NCBI RefSeq assembly: GCF_009177065.1
Contig: NZ_WEZF01000014.1
Coordinates: forward strand, 1 to 64,000
Length of the DNA stretch: 64,000 nt
Direction: 5' to 3'
From: Tautonia marina
GTDB lineage: Bacteria; Planctomycetota; Planctomycetia; Isosphaerales; Isosphaeraceae
This document shows, piece after piece, positions 8,437 through 16,227 of the stretch; position 1 is the stretch's first letter, and every line of letters starts with the position of its first letter. The translations under genes and the position numbers were made by a program. Below the pieces are notes generated by a model. It had not been told where the DNA came from. It ran no database searches and worked only from the letters and a program-made list of their open reading frames with translations.

Positions 8437-8858
8437 TCCTCGACACCCAGGTGAAGGATGATGCCCTCGACTTCGGCGACGGTGGAGCCGACGCGGAGGA
8501 CCTCGCCGTGAGGGACGGCGCCATCGGCCTGGAGGACGACGCGGCGGCGGCCCTGACGGACCCCTTCGGCGACGGCCTCGCGGATGGCGTCGGGAGAGTC
8601 GAGCCGGTCGTTTGGGTCGGTGGACATGCCGTTGAAAACGGCGACTGCGCCGCCGGGCAAGGGGAGCAGGGTCAGGGTGATGGCCTCAGTTTCCTCAACC
8701 CCCGTGCCGTAGACCGCCGGCGGCAGCTCGATTTCGGACTGGGCCGAGGCGCGGTAGGTGAGCATCAGGAAGATGAGGAGCTGAAAGACGACGTCGACCA
8801 TCGGGGTCAAGTCGACGGCGCTTTCCAGAGGAGCTCGAACCTGGCGTTGCAAGAGCAT
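8424..8858 (-). CDS. ExbD/TolR family biopolymer transport protein
   Basis: A 144-residue protein of normal ExbD length. A short N-terminus precedes 'AVDLTPMVDVVFQLLIFLMLT' (residues 14-34), the single membrane helix with the conserved Asp. A periplasmic domain ends in 'VVLQADGAVPHGEVLRVGSTVAEVEG', typical of ExbD/TolR. It follows the ExbB gene at 65 bases and is followed by the second, longer exbD. The final residues EDEGQ run into a repeat that provides the stop codon. Confidence 0.88.
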   Translation of the reverse strand: MLLQRQVRAPLESAVDLTPMVDVVFQLLIFLMLTYRASAQSEIELPPAVYGTGVEETEAITLTLLPLPGGAVAVFNGMSTDPNDRLDSPDAIREAVAEGVRQGRRRVVLQADGAVPHGEVLRVGSTVAEVEGIILHLGVEDEGQ

Positions 8859-8923
8859 GGCGATGGCGGCCCTTGGGGCGTGCGAGCGTCGGAGGTCGTT
8901 TGAGGGGTCGGTGTTGCTTCAGA

Positions 8924-9670
8924 TCAACGCGGCGCGGTGGCTCGGACGGAGCCGGAACCGGGCCGCTGGCCGGACGAGGCCGAGGCCGACGCCGACGCGG
9001 ATCGGCGATCGGCGGCGCGGCGGGCGTCTTCGACCTCGATGAATTCGAGGAACCCTTGAAGCTGCCGCTCGGTTCGGTCGCGGAGCTTTCGCAGGCGGCC
9101 CTGGAGGTCGTTGGCCAGCAGCATCAAGGGGGAGGCGATGATCAGGCCGACGGCCGTGGTCCAGAGGCCCAGGGCGATCGAGGCGGCCAGCTGGCTGCCG
9201 GGGTCGGTCGCCCGCTCGCCCGCCCCGACGTTGCCGAAGGCCCCAATCATGCCAATGACCGTGCCCAGGAGGCCGAGCAACGGCGCGAGCTTCGCGGCCG
9301 TGACGACCGAGGCCAGGCGGTTCTCCATCGACGAGATGATCTGGGTGTGAAATTCCATGACCAGCAGCAACTTGATCTTTGCCAGCCCCTTGTGAAGATT
9401 CTGAAGGCCGACGGCGACCAGTTGCGCCAACGTGGTATGCCAGAATGGGGGCCGGTTGCAGACGTCGATGGCTTCCTTCGTCGCGCCGGTCTTGGCGACG
9501 AGGGTGCCGACCTGTTCGAGCAACTGGTTGGCCCGATCGTCGGGCAAGGTGCGCTTGCCGATGCCCCGGTAGACCATGACCGCATTATACGTGCCCCAGA
9601 CCGCCAGCAGGGCCTGAGCCACGTAGATCGAGTAACCGATGAGTTTCAGGAGCAGCGAGATGTCAAGCAT
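8924..9670 (-). CDS. MotA/TolQ/ExbB proton channel family protein
   Basis: This 248-residue membrane protein has an N-terminal helix (about 8-30), a cytosolic part, and two helices at about 128-150 (KLAPLLGLLGTVIGMIGAF) and about 168-195 (ALGLWTTAVGLIIASPLMLL). These are the conserved ExbB/TolQ/MotA channel segments, with the typical 'LLGLLGTV.GMI..F' signature. An Ala/Ser/Arg-rich tail ends the protein. It is the first gene of an ExbB-ExbD-ExbD operon on the minus strand that would form an inner-membrane proton-driven motor. The partner (TonB-like, gliding or surface-protein transport) is not encoded here. Confidence 0.88.
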   Translation of the reverse strand: MLDISLLLKLIGYSIYVAQALLAVWGTYNAVMVYRGIGKRTLPDDRANQLLEQVGTLVAKTGATKEAIDVCNRPPFWHTTLAQLVAVGLQNLHKGLAKIKLLLVMEFHTQIISSMENRLASVVTAAKLAPLLGLLGTVIGMIGAFGNVGAGERATDPGSQLAASIALGLWTTAVGLIIASPLMLLANDLQGRLRKLRDRTERQLQGFLEFIEVEDARRAADRRSASASASASSGQRPGSGSVRATAPR

Positions 9671-9944
9671 GCACGGCCTCGGGTCGTCGAACGGCTCGGC
9701 GGGAAAGGATGGGGTCGGGTCGGAATCTTGGGACGGTTCGGTTTGGAACGGGCTGGCCAGGAATTTGTTGGTCGATTTCTGAGGGCTCTTGCGGTCGAGC
9801 CGGCGATGTATTGTTCATCCGAGCGTGCAGAGCCGCAAGACCCCGGTGGACGATGCCTTGCTTCGAGCCGAAATGCGCGCCACAATGATTTCCCATCTGT
9901 CAGATCGTCATCAAGACCCGAAGGACGTCGGGGACCGCGTGCCC

Positions 9945-10808
9945 ATGTCGCCGCGCACCGTAATGATTGTTGAAGACGAACGCGACGCCAACGACTTGAT
10001 GGCCGAGCTCGTCCGCGCCCGCAATGATCGGCCTGTCCAGGTCTTCGACGGGGCATCGGTGCTCGACGCCGTCGACGAGCACGACCCGGACCTGATCTTG
10101 CTTGATGTCATGCTGCCCGACGTCGACGGCTATGAGATTTGTGCCCGGCTGAAACGCCGACGGGCGACGAACCTGATCCCGATTATCATGGTCACGGCGC
10201 TTCAGACCGAGAACAACCGCGTGCGAGGCGTTCGGGTCGGAGCGAACGAGTACCTGACAAAGCCGTTTACCCCCGATCAGTTGTTCGAGGTGATGGACCG
10301 CGCCCACGCCTGGCGAGAGCAGCACAAGACCCTCGGCACCGCCGGCGAGATTCATTTCGATATCCGGAGCGAAACGGATTATCTCACCGAGCTGAACGAC
10401 ATGCTCACCGACCTGTACGAGCATACTCCCCTGACCGAGCGGCAGATCAAGGACCTGAAACAGGCCGTCATGGAAATGGGCTCCAACGCGATCGAGTGGG
10501 GCCACCGCAAGGACGCCGAGCTGATGCTCCGGATCACCTACCGGATCGAGCCCGATCACGTCACCCTGATCATCCTCGACCAGGGCCCCGGCTTCGACCC
10601 CGGCCACGTCCCCCACGCCGCCCAGGTCGACGACCCGATCGCCCACCTCGACGTCCGCAACGAGCTGGGCATCCGCGAAGGGGGATTCGGCATCATGCTC
10701 GCCCGCGGCCTCGTCGACGAGTTCCGCTACAACGACAAGGGGAACGAAGTGACCCTGGTCAAGCGCTTCGAATCGACCGGCGCGGTGGGCCTCCCCGAAG
10801 GAGACTGA
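9945..10808 (+). CDS. Response regulator fused to HATPase (RsbW-like) domain
   Basis: A 287-residue cytosolic protein. Residues 4-120 are a receiver domain: acidic pair in 'IVEDE', phospho-acceptor Asp54 in 'LILLDVMLPD', and Lys in 'EYLTKPF'. Residues about 150-285 are a GHKL/HATPase_c domain with N-box 'EMGSNAIEWGH', G1 'DQGPGFDP' and 'EGGFGIML', lacking a DHp domain, so closest to anti-sigma-factor kinases (RsbW type). Phosphorylation of the receiver probably controls the ATPase half, linking two-component signalling to a partner-switching circuit. In-frame ATGs at 9873 and 9885 are alternative starts; 9945 is chosen because it begins the receiver domain and has GGGGA upstream. It is divergent from the exbB operon. 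Confidence 0.8.
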   Translation: MSPRTVMIVEDERDANDLMAELVRARNDRPVQVFDGASVLDAVDEHDPDLILLDVMLPDVDGYEICARLKRRRATNLIPIIMVTALQTENNRVRGVRVGANEYLTKPFTPDQLFEVMDRAHAWREQHKTLGTAGEIHFDIRSETDYLTELNDMLTDLYEHTPLTERQIKDLKQAVMEMGSNAIEWGHRKDAELMLRITYRIEPDHVTLIILDQGPGFDPGHVPHAAQVDDPIAHLDVRNELGIREGGFGIMLARGLVDEFRYNDKGNEVTLVKRFESTGAVGLPEGD

Positions 10809-10879
10809 GCCACCCGCTCGGCCGTCAGAAGCCGGTGGGTGGAGGTGAGCCACGGAAGGGGATGGTCGGGGGAGGTTTT

Positions 10880-11089
10880 GAGCCACGGATGAAACACGGA
10901 TAAGGGACGAATCGAATCGGCTGACGGATGGCGTTTGCAGCCGACGGTTGATCCCGGTTTGGTTCTTCGACCCCTTGTTTTTACGTGTGTATTCTTCGTC
11001 TTGGCGCGCGGTGTTGCTGCCTCCGTCTTTGTATGGGTTGCGTTCTGGTTTCTGTCATCTGTGTTTCATCCGTGTTTCATCCGTGGCTC
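10880..11089. repeat. Family D element with 22 bp perfect terminal inverted repeats
   Basis: The left end 10880-10901 (GAGCCACGGATGAAACACGG...) is exactly the reverse complement of 11068-11089 (ATCCGTGTTTCATCCGTGGC...). The 210 bp between the outer ends carry no gene. The right end provides the last codons and TGA of the minus-strand gene 11077-12150. Confidence 0.8.
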
Positions 11090-12150
11090 ACATCCGCTCG
11101 CTTCCTTCTTGCCGCCGCGGCTCGGGCCCGACGTGCGCGGCGGTTGGTGAGCGGGACGGGAGCGGCCGCCGGCTCGTTCCGCAACCGCTTGTCCGGCAAG
11201 GCGATCGGCGGATTGCACGGGGGTGATTCGGGGGCGATGGGTTCGTTTCGCGCGGCCGATTCGGGGGCGATGGGTTCGTTTTGCAGAGGGGGGCGGCAGG
11301 GGCGCGGGCCGGGAGGCGAGGAGGAGGCGCGGGGGGCGGAGGAACAGGACTGCAAGCGGCGTAACTCGTTGAGGAAATACGAGAAACGGCGTCGAGCGTC
11401 GGCGGCGTAGCGTTCCAGGAGGCGGATGGAAGCGGGGTCGTCGGCATTCAGGCCGAGTTCGGTGTCGAGCCGGGCGCGCTCGTCTCGGGCGTTGAGGACG
11501 GTTTCCAGGCGATCGCGGAGGGCGGCGACCGCCTCGGCGACCAGGGCCAGGCCGGGCTCGGGGCCGGAGTCGTCGGGCGAGAGTTCCCAGGGGCCGAGCC
11601 CCTCACGGGCGTCGATCGCCAGGCCGAGCAGGTCGAGCATTTTTGACCAGGTTGTCGGCGTCCACCCCTGGTGGCTCGTGAGCGAGTCGGCCACCTCGGC
11701 CCAGCGGTCGAGGAGCCATTGCACCCCGTGCTTGCTCTGCAACAAGATCGCTTGAATCCGGTCCGGCTGCCGGTCGAGCTTCGCGGCGAGTTGGGCGACC
11801 TCGGCGGCGCGGTCGTCGTCCCAGAGTTCCGAGGCGCGGAGGGCGTGCTCCTCCCTCGCGGCGAGGATGCGCGCGTTGCAGGCATCGAGCCGTACCGACT
11901 CGGCCACGAGCTGCTCAAAGGCCCAGATCTGCGCCTCCCCCTCGGGGCGATAGTCCGACTTCCAGGTGGTCTTGCGCCGCTCGATCGCCTCGGCCATCTC
12001 GGTTGTCGGGTGGGTGCCGACCTTCGACAATCCGTGCGTCCTCGCGTTCTGGCTCGCTCGTTGCTTCCCCTCGCTCGACCTCGGGCCGGTCGATCGCAGG
12101 GCGTTGAGGCGGTTGGCCAGGGTCTGCTTCAGGCTCAGGAGGCGTGTCAT
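11077..12150 (-). CDS. Conserved planctomycete protein of the TGPKTxEGKxRS family, copy 1
   Basis: This 357-residue protein is paralogous to 61030-62166. The N-terminus carries 'NRLNALRSTGPRSSEGKQRA' and 'NARTHGLS', a short basic motif that defines a widespread, multicopy family of unknown function. A helical middle follows ('VAESVRLDACNARI', 'ILLQSKHGVQWLLDRW', 'RLLERYAADARRRFSYFLNELRRLQ'). The C-terminus is low-complexity with repeated (Q/R)NEPIAP units and ends in an Arg/Ala tail. No catalytic motif is evident. The stop codon lies in a palindromic element, and the upstream region shares a conserved block with copy 2. The repeat-borne context suggests a mobile or selfish passenger; that is an inference. 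Confidence 0.75.
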   Translation of the reverse strand: MTRLLSLKQTLANRLNALRSTGPRSSEGKQRASQNARTHGLSKVGTHPTTEMAEAIERRKTTWKSDYRPEGEAQIWAFEQLVAESVRLDACNARILAAREEHALRASELWDDDRAAEVAQLAAKLDRQPDRIQAILLQSKHGVQWLLDRWAEVADSLTSHQGWTPTTWSKMLDLLGLAIDAREGLGPWELSPDDSGPEPGLALVAEAVAALRDRLETVLNARDERARLDTELGLNADDPASIRLLERYAADARRRFSYFLNELRRLQSCSSAPRASSSPPGPRPCRPPLQNEPIAPESAARNEPIAPESPPCNPPIALPDKRLRNEPAAAPVPLTNRRARRARAAAARRKRADVSHG

Positions 12151-12184
12151 GTCTGGATGCCTTTGTGTTGCTCGTGGTGTACTC

Positions 12185-12300
12185 GATCGGATGCGTTGCG
12201 GCCCGATCCCCTGGGCAGGGCCGCGACGGACCGCTCCTGTCTGATAAGATCAGGAAATCGGGGAGGCTTAATTGCGTTTTTCTGGGGCGATTGTGTGATG
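12185..12300 (-). promoter_or_regulatory. Conserved upstream block of TGPK-family gene, copy 1
   Basis: Read on the minus strand, this block contains AAAAACGCAATTAAGCCTC followed by a TTTCC-GAT-TATCA stretch, then CGGTCC and GGGCCGC. The same series, in the same order and at similar spacing, precedes the copy-2 gene at 60878-60990. Conservation outside the coding region suggests a promoter, a leader RNA or the end of a mobile unit. The rest of the 320-base gap up to 12470 shows nothing I recognise. Confidence 0.5.
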
Positions 12301-12470
12301 GGGGTGAATTGAGGGGGGCGATCCTCGTTCGTCGAGGCGTGCTCGCCGAGCGGCGCGACGGGGAAGGAGGCGACTTCGGCTGCGTCCGTTCGCCGAAGCC
12401 TCGATTGTGCTTGCATCAACGCAACGAAGGCGGGAGAATCAGGCCGATGGGATGAGATGGGCGATCCGTC

Positions 12471-13340
12471 GTGTTTTTCCGGGACGACTCCTTTGTGATT
12501 GCTCAAGAATATGAGGAATCGTTTGTCGATTTTGGTGAGGCGGCTTGGTTCTTCGCGGATCAGAGGCTGAAGATGGACGACGAACGTGATTTAAACTACG
12601 TATGCGAGAACCTCCAAGCAGCGGGTCTCAGCGTGACCCGAGTTGAGGTTGACCCGAAGGCGGAAGTTGAGCGATGTGATCTGTCAGCCACCGACACGCG
12701 GGAGAAATACCTCATAGAAGTGAAGGGAATAAACGACGAGGTCAAAATCAAGCAAGTTTTGTGTAAGGGTGAGATGTTCGAGACGACTCGCTCCCATGTT
12801 TACCGAAATCGCGTAGCTAAAGAAATTCACAAGGCTAAGAGCCAATTACAAAGCACAGCAGAAGAATATAAGGATCATCTCTGGCTGGTAGCCCTTATCG
12901 CAAAGAGCAAATACGATGCTCGTTTTATGCACGAACAGATCCTCGGAACTCTCTATGGCGTTGCCGCCATCACCGATTGTGAAGCAGACGGAAAACGCCG
13001 TAGACGCCGCTGCCTCTACTTCTCTGAAAGCGCGTTCCATAAACACCCTGAAGTAGACGGCGCGATCCTATTAGGAGTCGATGGCATTTCGCTACACATG
13101 AACGATTATTCCAGTCGTATCGATCGAGTGCGTCGAAGCGGACTGGCGTGTTTTCTTGAACAATACAAGGTTGTATATGATAAAGAAGCAATGGAGGACC
13201 GTTGTGATTGTCTGGTTGCCGATTTCGAAATGGATCGAAGTGACGTCCGGGCAGTCATTGAACGCCTCAAGGAGAAATACCACGGCCGAAATTTACAAGC
13301 GATGAATTGGCAACGATGGGAAGGAATTGCGCGTATTTGA
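12471..13340 (+). CDS. AT-rich hypothetical protein, possibly PD-(D/E)xK nuclease-like
   Basis: A 289-residue protein with clearly lower G+C and different codon use from its neighbours, which suggests horizontal transfer. Around residues 60-85 it has 'RCDLSATDTREKYLIEVKG', whose IEVKG is compatible with the E-x-K of a PD-(D/E)xK nuclease core, preceded by acidic residues. This is a motif-level suggestion, not a family match. The central part is rich in Lys/Arg and aromatic residues. The start could be the GTG at 12471 or the ATG at 12573, which has GAGG six bases upstream. It stands alone, with a palindromic element just downstream, as often seen for orphan defence genes. Confidence 0.55.
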   Translation: MFFRDDSFVIAQEYEESFVDFGEAAWFFADQRLKMDDERDLNYVCENLQAAGLSVTRVEVDPKAEVERCDLSATDTREKYLIEVKGINDEVKIKQVLCKGEMFETTRSHVYRNRVAKEIHKAKSQLQSTAEEYKDHLWLVALIAKSKYDARFMHEQILGTLYGVAAITDCEADGKRRRRRCLYFSESAFHKHPEVDGAILLGVDGISLHMNDYSSRIDRVRRSGLACFLEQYKVVYDKEAMEDRCDCLVADFEMDRSDVRAVIERLKEKYHGRNLQAMNWQRWEGIARI

Positions 13341-13382
13341 GGCGAAGCAAGGGTCACTACGTGGTAGTGATTGTCTGCGGAC

Positions 13383-13471
13383 GGGTGGCCGGGGCAGAGC
13401 GAGTCTTCGAGCGTGCCCCGGTGAGCGCAGCGGTTGCGGACTGGGGCACGAAAACTTTGCCCCGGCCACCC
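13383..13471. repeat. Palindromic element with 14 bp perfect terminal inverted repeats
   Basis: GGGTGGCCGGGGCA at 13383-13396 is the exact reverse complement of TGCCCCGGCCACCC at 13458-13471. An inner GTGCCCCGG/CTGGGGCAC pair extends the stem. It lies downstream of the AT-rich gene and upstream of the toxin-antitoxin pair. Confidence 0.75.
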
Positions 13472-13571
13472 GCCCGGGGCCCTGGGCCTGGTCGGGCTGG
13501 TGGGGTATGATGGATGGAGGCGGGAGCAGCCCGCGCGAACGTCACAAAATCCCCTGCGAGGCGGGCGACCG

Positions 13572-13802
13572 ATGGACTACCAATCCGTTCTCAGGGCCGT
13601 CGAGTCATTGCCGATCGATGATCGAATCCGGCTGGTTCAGGACGTCTGGGATCGGCTCGGCAATCAAGGCGCCGAGCTGGAACTGACCGAGGAGATGAAG
13701 GCCGAGCTGGATCGACGGGTCGAGGAACTGGACCGCAATCCCGAGGCGGGTATCCCCTGGGAAGTGGTCAAGGCCCGCGCCCTTGAGCGCATCCGGCGAT
13801 GA
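13572..13802 (+). CDS. RelB-like addiction module antitoxin (TIGR02574-type)
   Basis: A 76-residue acidic helical protein with the family pattern 'LPIDDRIRLVQDVWDRL' near the N-terminus and 'EELDRNPEAGIPWEVVKARAL' near the C-terminus, as in the 'addiction module component' (TIGR02574) antitoxins. Its stop overlaps the toxin start by four bases (ATGA), so the pair is translationally coupled. Such antitoxins neutralise RelE/ParE toxins and repress their own promoter. Confidence 0.88.
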   Translation: MDYQSVLRAVESLPIDDRIRLVQDVWDRLGNQGAELELTEEMKAELDRRVEELDRNPEAGIPWEVVKARALERIRR

Positions 13803-14092
13803 GCCTCCCGGTCTTGCTCAGTCCGGCCGCGGACCGGGAGTTCGTGGAGGCGGCGGCCTGGTACGAGCAGCAGGCGGGGCGCGGGGAGGTGTTCATCGAG
13901 TGCGTCCAGGAGGTGCTGGACCGCATCGGCCAGCAGCCGGAACTTCATGCGGTGGTCTACCGAGACCTCCGACGGGCGCGGGTCCAACGGTTCCCGTACA
14001 GCGTGTTTTACCGTGTCCTGCCCGACCGGGTCGAAGTGATCGCCGTGTTCCACGGCAAGCGGAACCCGCAGATCTGGCAATCGCGAGCCTGA
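13799..14092 (+). CDS. RelE/ParE family toxin
   Basis: A 97-residue basic protein with the ParE/RelE fold signature: 'LSPAADREFVEAAAWYEQQAGRG' at the N-terminus, 'VVYRDLRRARVQRFPYSVFYRVL' and the final strand 'VIAVFHGKRNPQIW'. It follows its antitoxin with an ATGA overlap. The family targets either ribosome-bound mRNA (RelE) or DNA gyrase (ParE), and sequence alone does not decide which. Confidence 0.88.
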   Translation: MSLPVLLSPAADREFVEAAAWYEQQAGRGEVFIECVQEVLDRIGQQPELHAVVYRDLRRARVQRFPYSVFYRVLPDRVEVIAVFHGKRNPQIWQSRA

Positions 14093-14429
14093 CGGGCGGG
14101 TGGTACAGGTGACCTCACCCGTGCTGGGGATGGCTGGCCAGGGGGACCACCCCGCGCCACCCCATCGGCAGTCGGGTCCAGGCTGGTTGCGATCGACCAG
14201 GGGTGCGACACCCCCCTGGAACCCGCTCGGGGGCGTGCCGAGCCTGGACACGCTGAAAGGCACAACGCACGGGTGAGGCCAACAGTGCCACACGGCCGGA
14301 GCCGTGGACTAGAGTCGTCGTAGGGTCGGTCACGGGCGGTGCCGGGGGAGTTCGATTGCTGCCTCGGGGCGGCCACACGGCGCCCTTGAGAGTCTTGAGG
14401 GATCGCAACCGTCGCCCTGGAACATCACG
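14093..14429. other. 337-base intergenic region with a possible group II intron 5' fragment
   Basis: No protein gene is recognisable. From 14203 the sequence begins GTGCGACACCC and continues with ACACGCTGAAAGGCAC (about 14248), GTGAGGCCAACAG and GGACTAGAGTCGTCGTAGG. This looks like the 5' end and domain I of a bacterial group II intron (conserved GUGYG start). It stops near 14345 with no reverse transcriptase or domain V, so it would be a dead fragment. The assignment is from memory of such introns and is uncertain. Confidence 0.3.
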
Positions 14430-15035
14430 GTGCGCAGGAACTATGTCCTCATCGATTATGAGAATGTTCAGCCCGAGTCGTTGAAGGGGCTCGACGCCGA
14501 ACACTTCAGAGTGCTCCTGTTTGTGGGAGCTACTCAGACGAAGGTGTCGTACGAGATCGCCGAGGGGATGCAGCGTCTCGGGTCACGCGCCCAGTACGTC
14601 AAGATGGCGGGCAAGGGGTCGAACGCGCTGGATTTTCACATCGCTTTTTACATCGGTTATCTTGCGGCCAATGATCCCACGGCCTTCTTCCACATCATCT
14701 CGAAGGATACGGGATTCGATCCACTGGTCCAGCATCTGAAGACCAACAAGGTTTTCATTGTTCGATCGAAGGCGATTGAAAGCATCACGCTCGTGAAGGT
14801 GGCGAACTCGAAGACCCTTCCTGATCGGGTCGCGGTCCTGGTGGCCGACCTGAAGAAGCGAGGCACCGCCAGGCCAAAATCGGTGAAGACGCTGACGAGC
14901 ACGGTGGCTTCCGTCTTCCAGAAACAACTGAAGGAACCGGAGCTTGCCGAATTGATCGCCGAGTTGCAGCGGCGTGGCTTCATCAGCCTCCACGAGGCGA
15001 AGGTTTCCTATGCGTTGCCGGAAGGCGATCCCTGA
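14430..15035 (+). CDS. NYN/PIN-like domain protein
   Basis: A 201-residue protein starting at a GTG with MRRNYVLIDYENVQP, where the Asp-Tyr-Glu-Asn motif is the metal-binding start of NYN/PIN-type nucleases. Further conserved acidic positions are in 'KGSNALDFHIAFYIG' and 'ISKDTGFDPLVQHL' (about residues 68-104), completing the PIN-like active site. The C-terminal 70 residues form a helical domain ending 'RGFISLHEAKVSYAL'. The family is probably an RNase of unknown target. The gene stands alone after the toxin-antitoxin pair. Confidence 0.8.
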   Translation: MRRNYVLIDYENVQPESLKGLDAEHFRVLLFVGATQTKVSYEIAEGMQRLGSRAQYVKMAGKGSNALDFHIAFYIGYLAANDPTAFFHIISKDTGFDPLVQHLKTNKVFIVRSKAIESITLVKVANSKTLPDRVAVLVADLKKRGTARPKSVKTLTSTVASVFQKQLKEPELAELIAELQRRGFISLHEAKVSYALPEGDP

Positions 15036-15303
15036 TTGCTTTCCGGGGCCTCGGGAGTCATGGGCAGGCCGTTGAGGCGTTGGGTGAGGTGGGACCGGGC
15101 CGGGATTCCGGGGGGAACCTCGGGGCGGAGCGAAGCGGGTACCTCGGGTGATCCGGAACGGGCGGCGAGGTGGTACAATGGGAGGCTCAGACGGCTTCGG
15201 ATCACGAGGGGAAAGGGGAAGGCAAGCCAGGCCCTGAACCTTCGGGATTGCGAAGGGGAATTGACGGTGACCGAACGAACCTTTCGCATCGGGCCCAACG
15301 ACC

Positions 15304-16182
15304 ATGAGCACTCCACAGAGCGACACTCAGGAACCCGCATTCGTGATCGACGCGACCCGGGAGGGCTTCGAGCAAGAGGTGATTGAGCGGTCGAAGTCGG
15401 TGCCGGTGGTGGTCGACTTCTGGGCCGAGTGGTGCGGGCCGTGTCGGAGGCTCGGCCCGTTGCTGGAAAAGCTAGCGCACGAGTATGCAGGGAAGTTCAT
15501 CCTGGTGAAGGCGGATACGGAGCAGCTGGGAGACATCGCCTCGGCCTTCGGCGTGCAGGGAATTCCGGCGGTCTTCGGCCTGAGGGACGGGCAGATTGTG
15601 GATGGGTTCGTCGGGTTGCAGTCGGAGGCCGTGATCCGAGACTTCATCGGCCGATTGCTGCCGACGCCGGCGCAGGCGATTGCCGCCGAGGCCACGGCGC
15701 TGGAGGGGTCGGAGCCGGCCTCGGCCGAGGCGAAGTATCGGGAAGCCTTGGAGCTGGACCCACGCGAGGTGAAGGCGAAGATCGGCCTGGCCCGTGTGCT
15801 CGAAGCGCAGGGGAAGACCGACGAGGCCGCAACCTTGATCACCCAGCTCGAAGGCCGGGGCTACCTCGAACCCGAGGCCGAGGCGGTGAAGGCCCGGTTG
15901 GCCCTCGACGCCGCCGCGGCCGACGCCGGTGATCTGGCCTCGGCCCGGGCCGAGGCCGACGCGAACCCCGACGACCTGCACGCCCGCTTCCGCCTGGCCG
16001 AGGCGCTGGCCGCCTCGGGGCAGAACGAAGAGGCGCTGGCCGTGTGCCTCGAACTGGTCGAGCGCGACCGCCACGGCGTCGGCGAGCAGGCGAGGCAGAC
16101 GATGCTCGCGATCTTCAACCTGATGCCGCCCGGCGACCCGATCGCCACCGAGTATCGCCGGAAGCTGTCGTTCGTGCTTTGA
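15304..16182 (+). CDS. Thioredoxin fused to TPR domain (CnoX/YbbN-like)
   Basis: A 292-residue cytosolic protein. A thioredoxin domain (about 10-120) has the active site 'WAEWCGPCRRLGP' and the cis-Pro in 'GIPAVFG'. A TPR region (about 135-290) follows, with 'AEAKYREALELDPREVKAKIGLARVLEAQG' style repeats. This architecture and length match CnoX (YbbN), a chaperedoxin that protects substrates and passes them to GroEL/DnaK. Because it retains CGPC (E. coli CnoX has lost the second Cys) it is likely an active oxidoreductase. Upstream a TGGTACAAT near 15172 could be a -10 element. Confidence 0.85.
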   Translation: MSTPQSDTQEPAFVIDATREGFEQEVIERSKSVPVVVDFWAEWCGPCRRLGPLLEKLAHEYAGKFILVKADTEQLGDIASAFGVQGIPAVFGLRDGQIVDGFVGLQSEAVIRDFIGRLLPTPAQAIAAEATALEGSEPASAEAKYREALELDPREVKAKIGLARVLEAQGKTDEAATLITQLEGRGYLEPEAEAVKARLALDAAAADAGDLASARAEADANPDDLHARFRLAEALAASGQNEEALAVCLELVERDRHGVGEQARQTMLAIFNLMPPGDPIATEYRRKLSFVL

Positions 16183-16227
16183 TGTTTGCTCATTTCTTTG
16201 GATTTTCTTGACGGATCGGATCGACCG

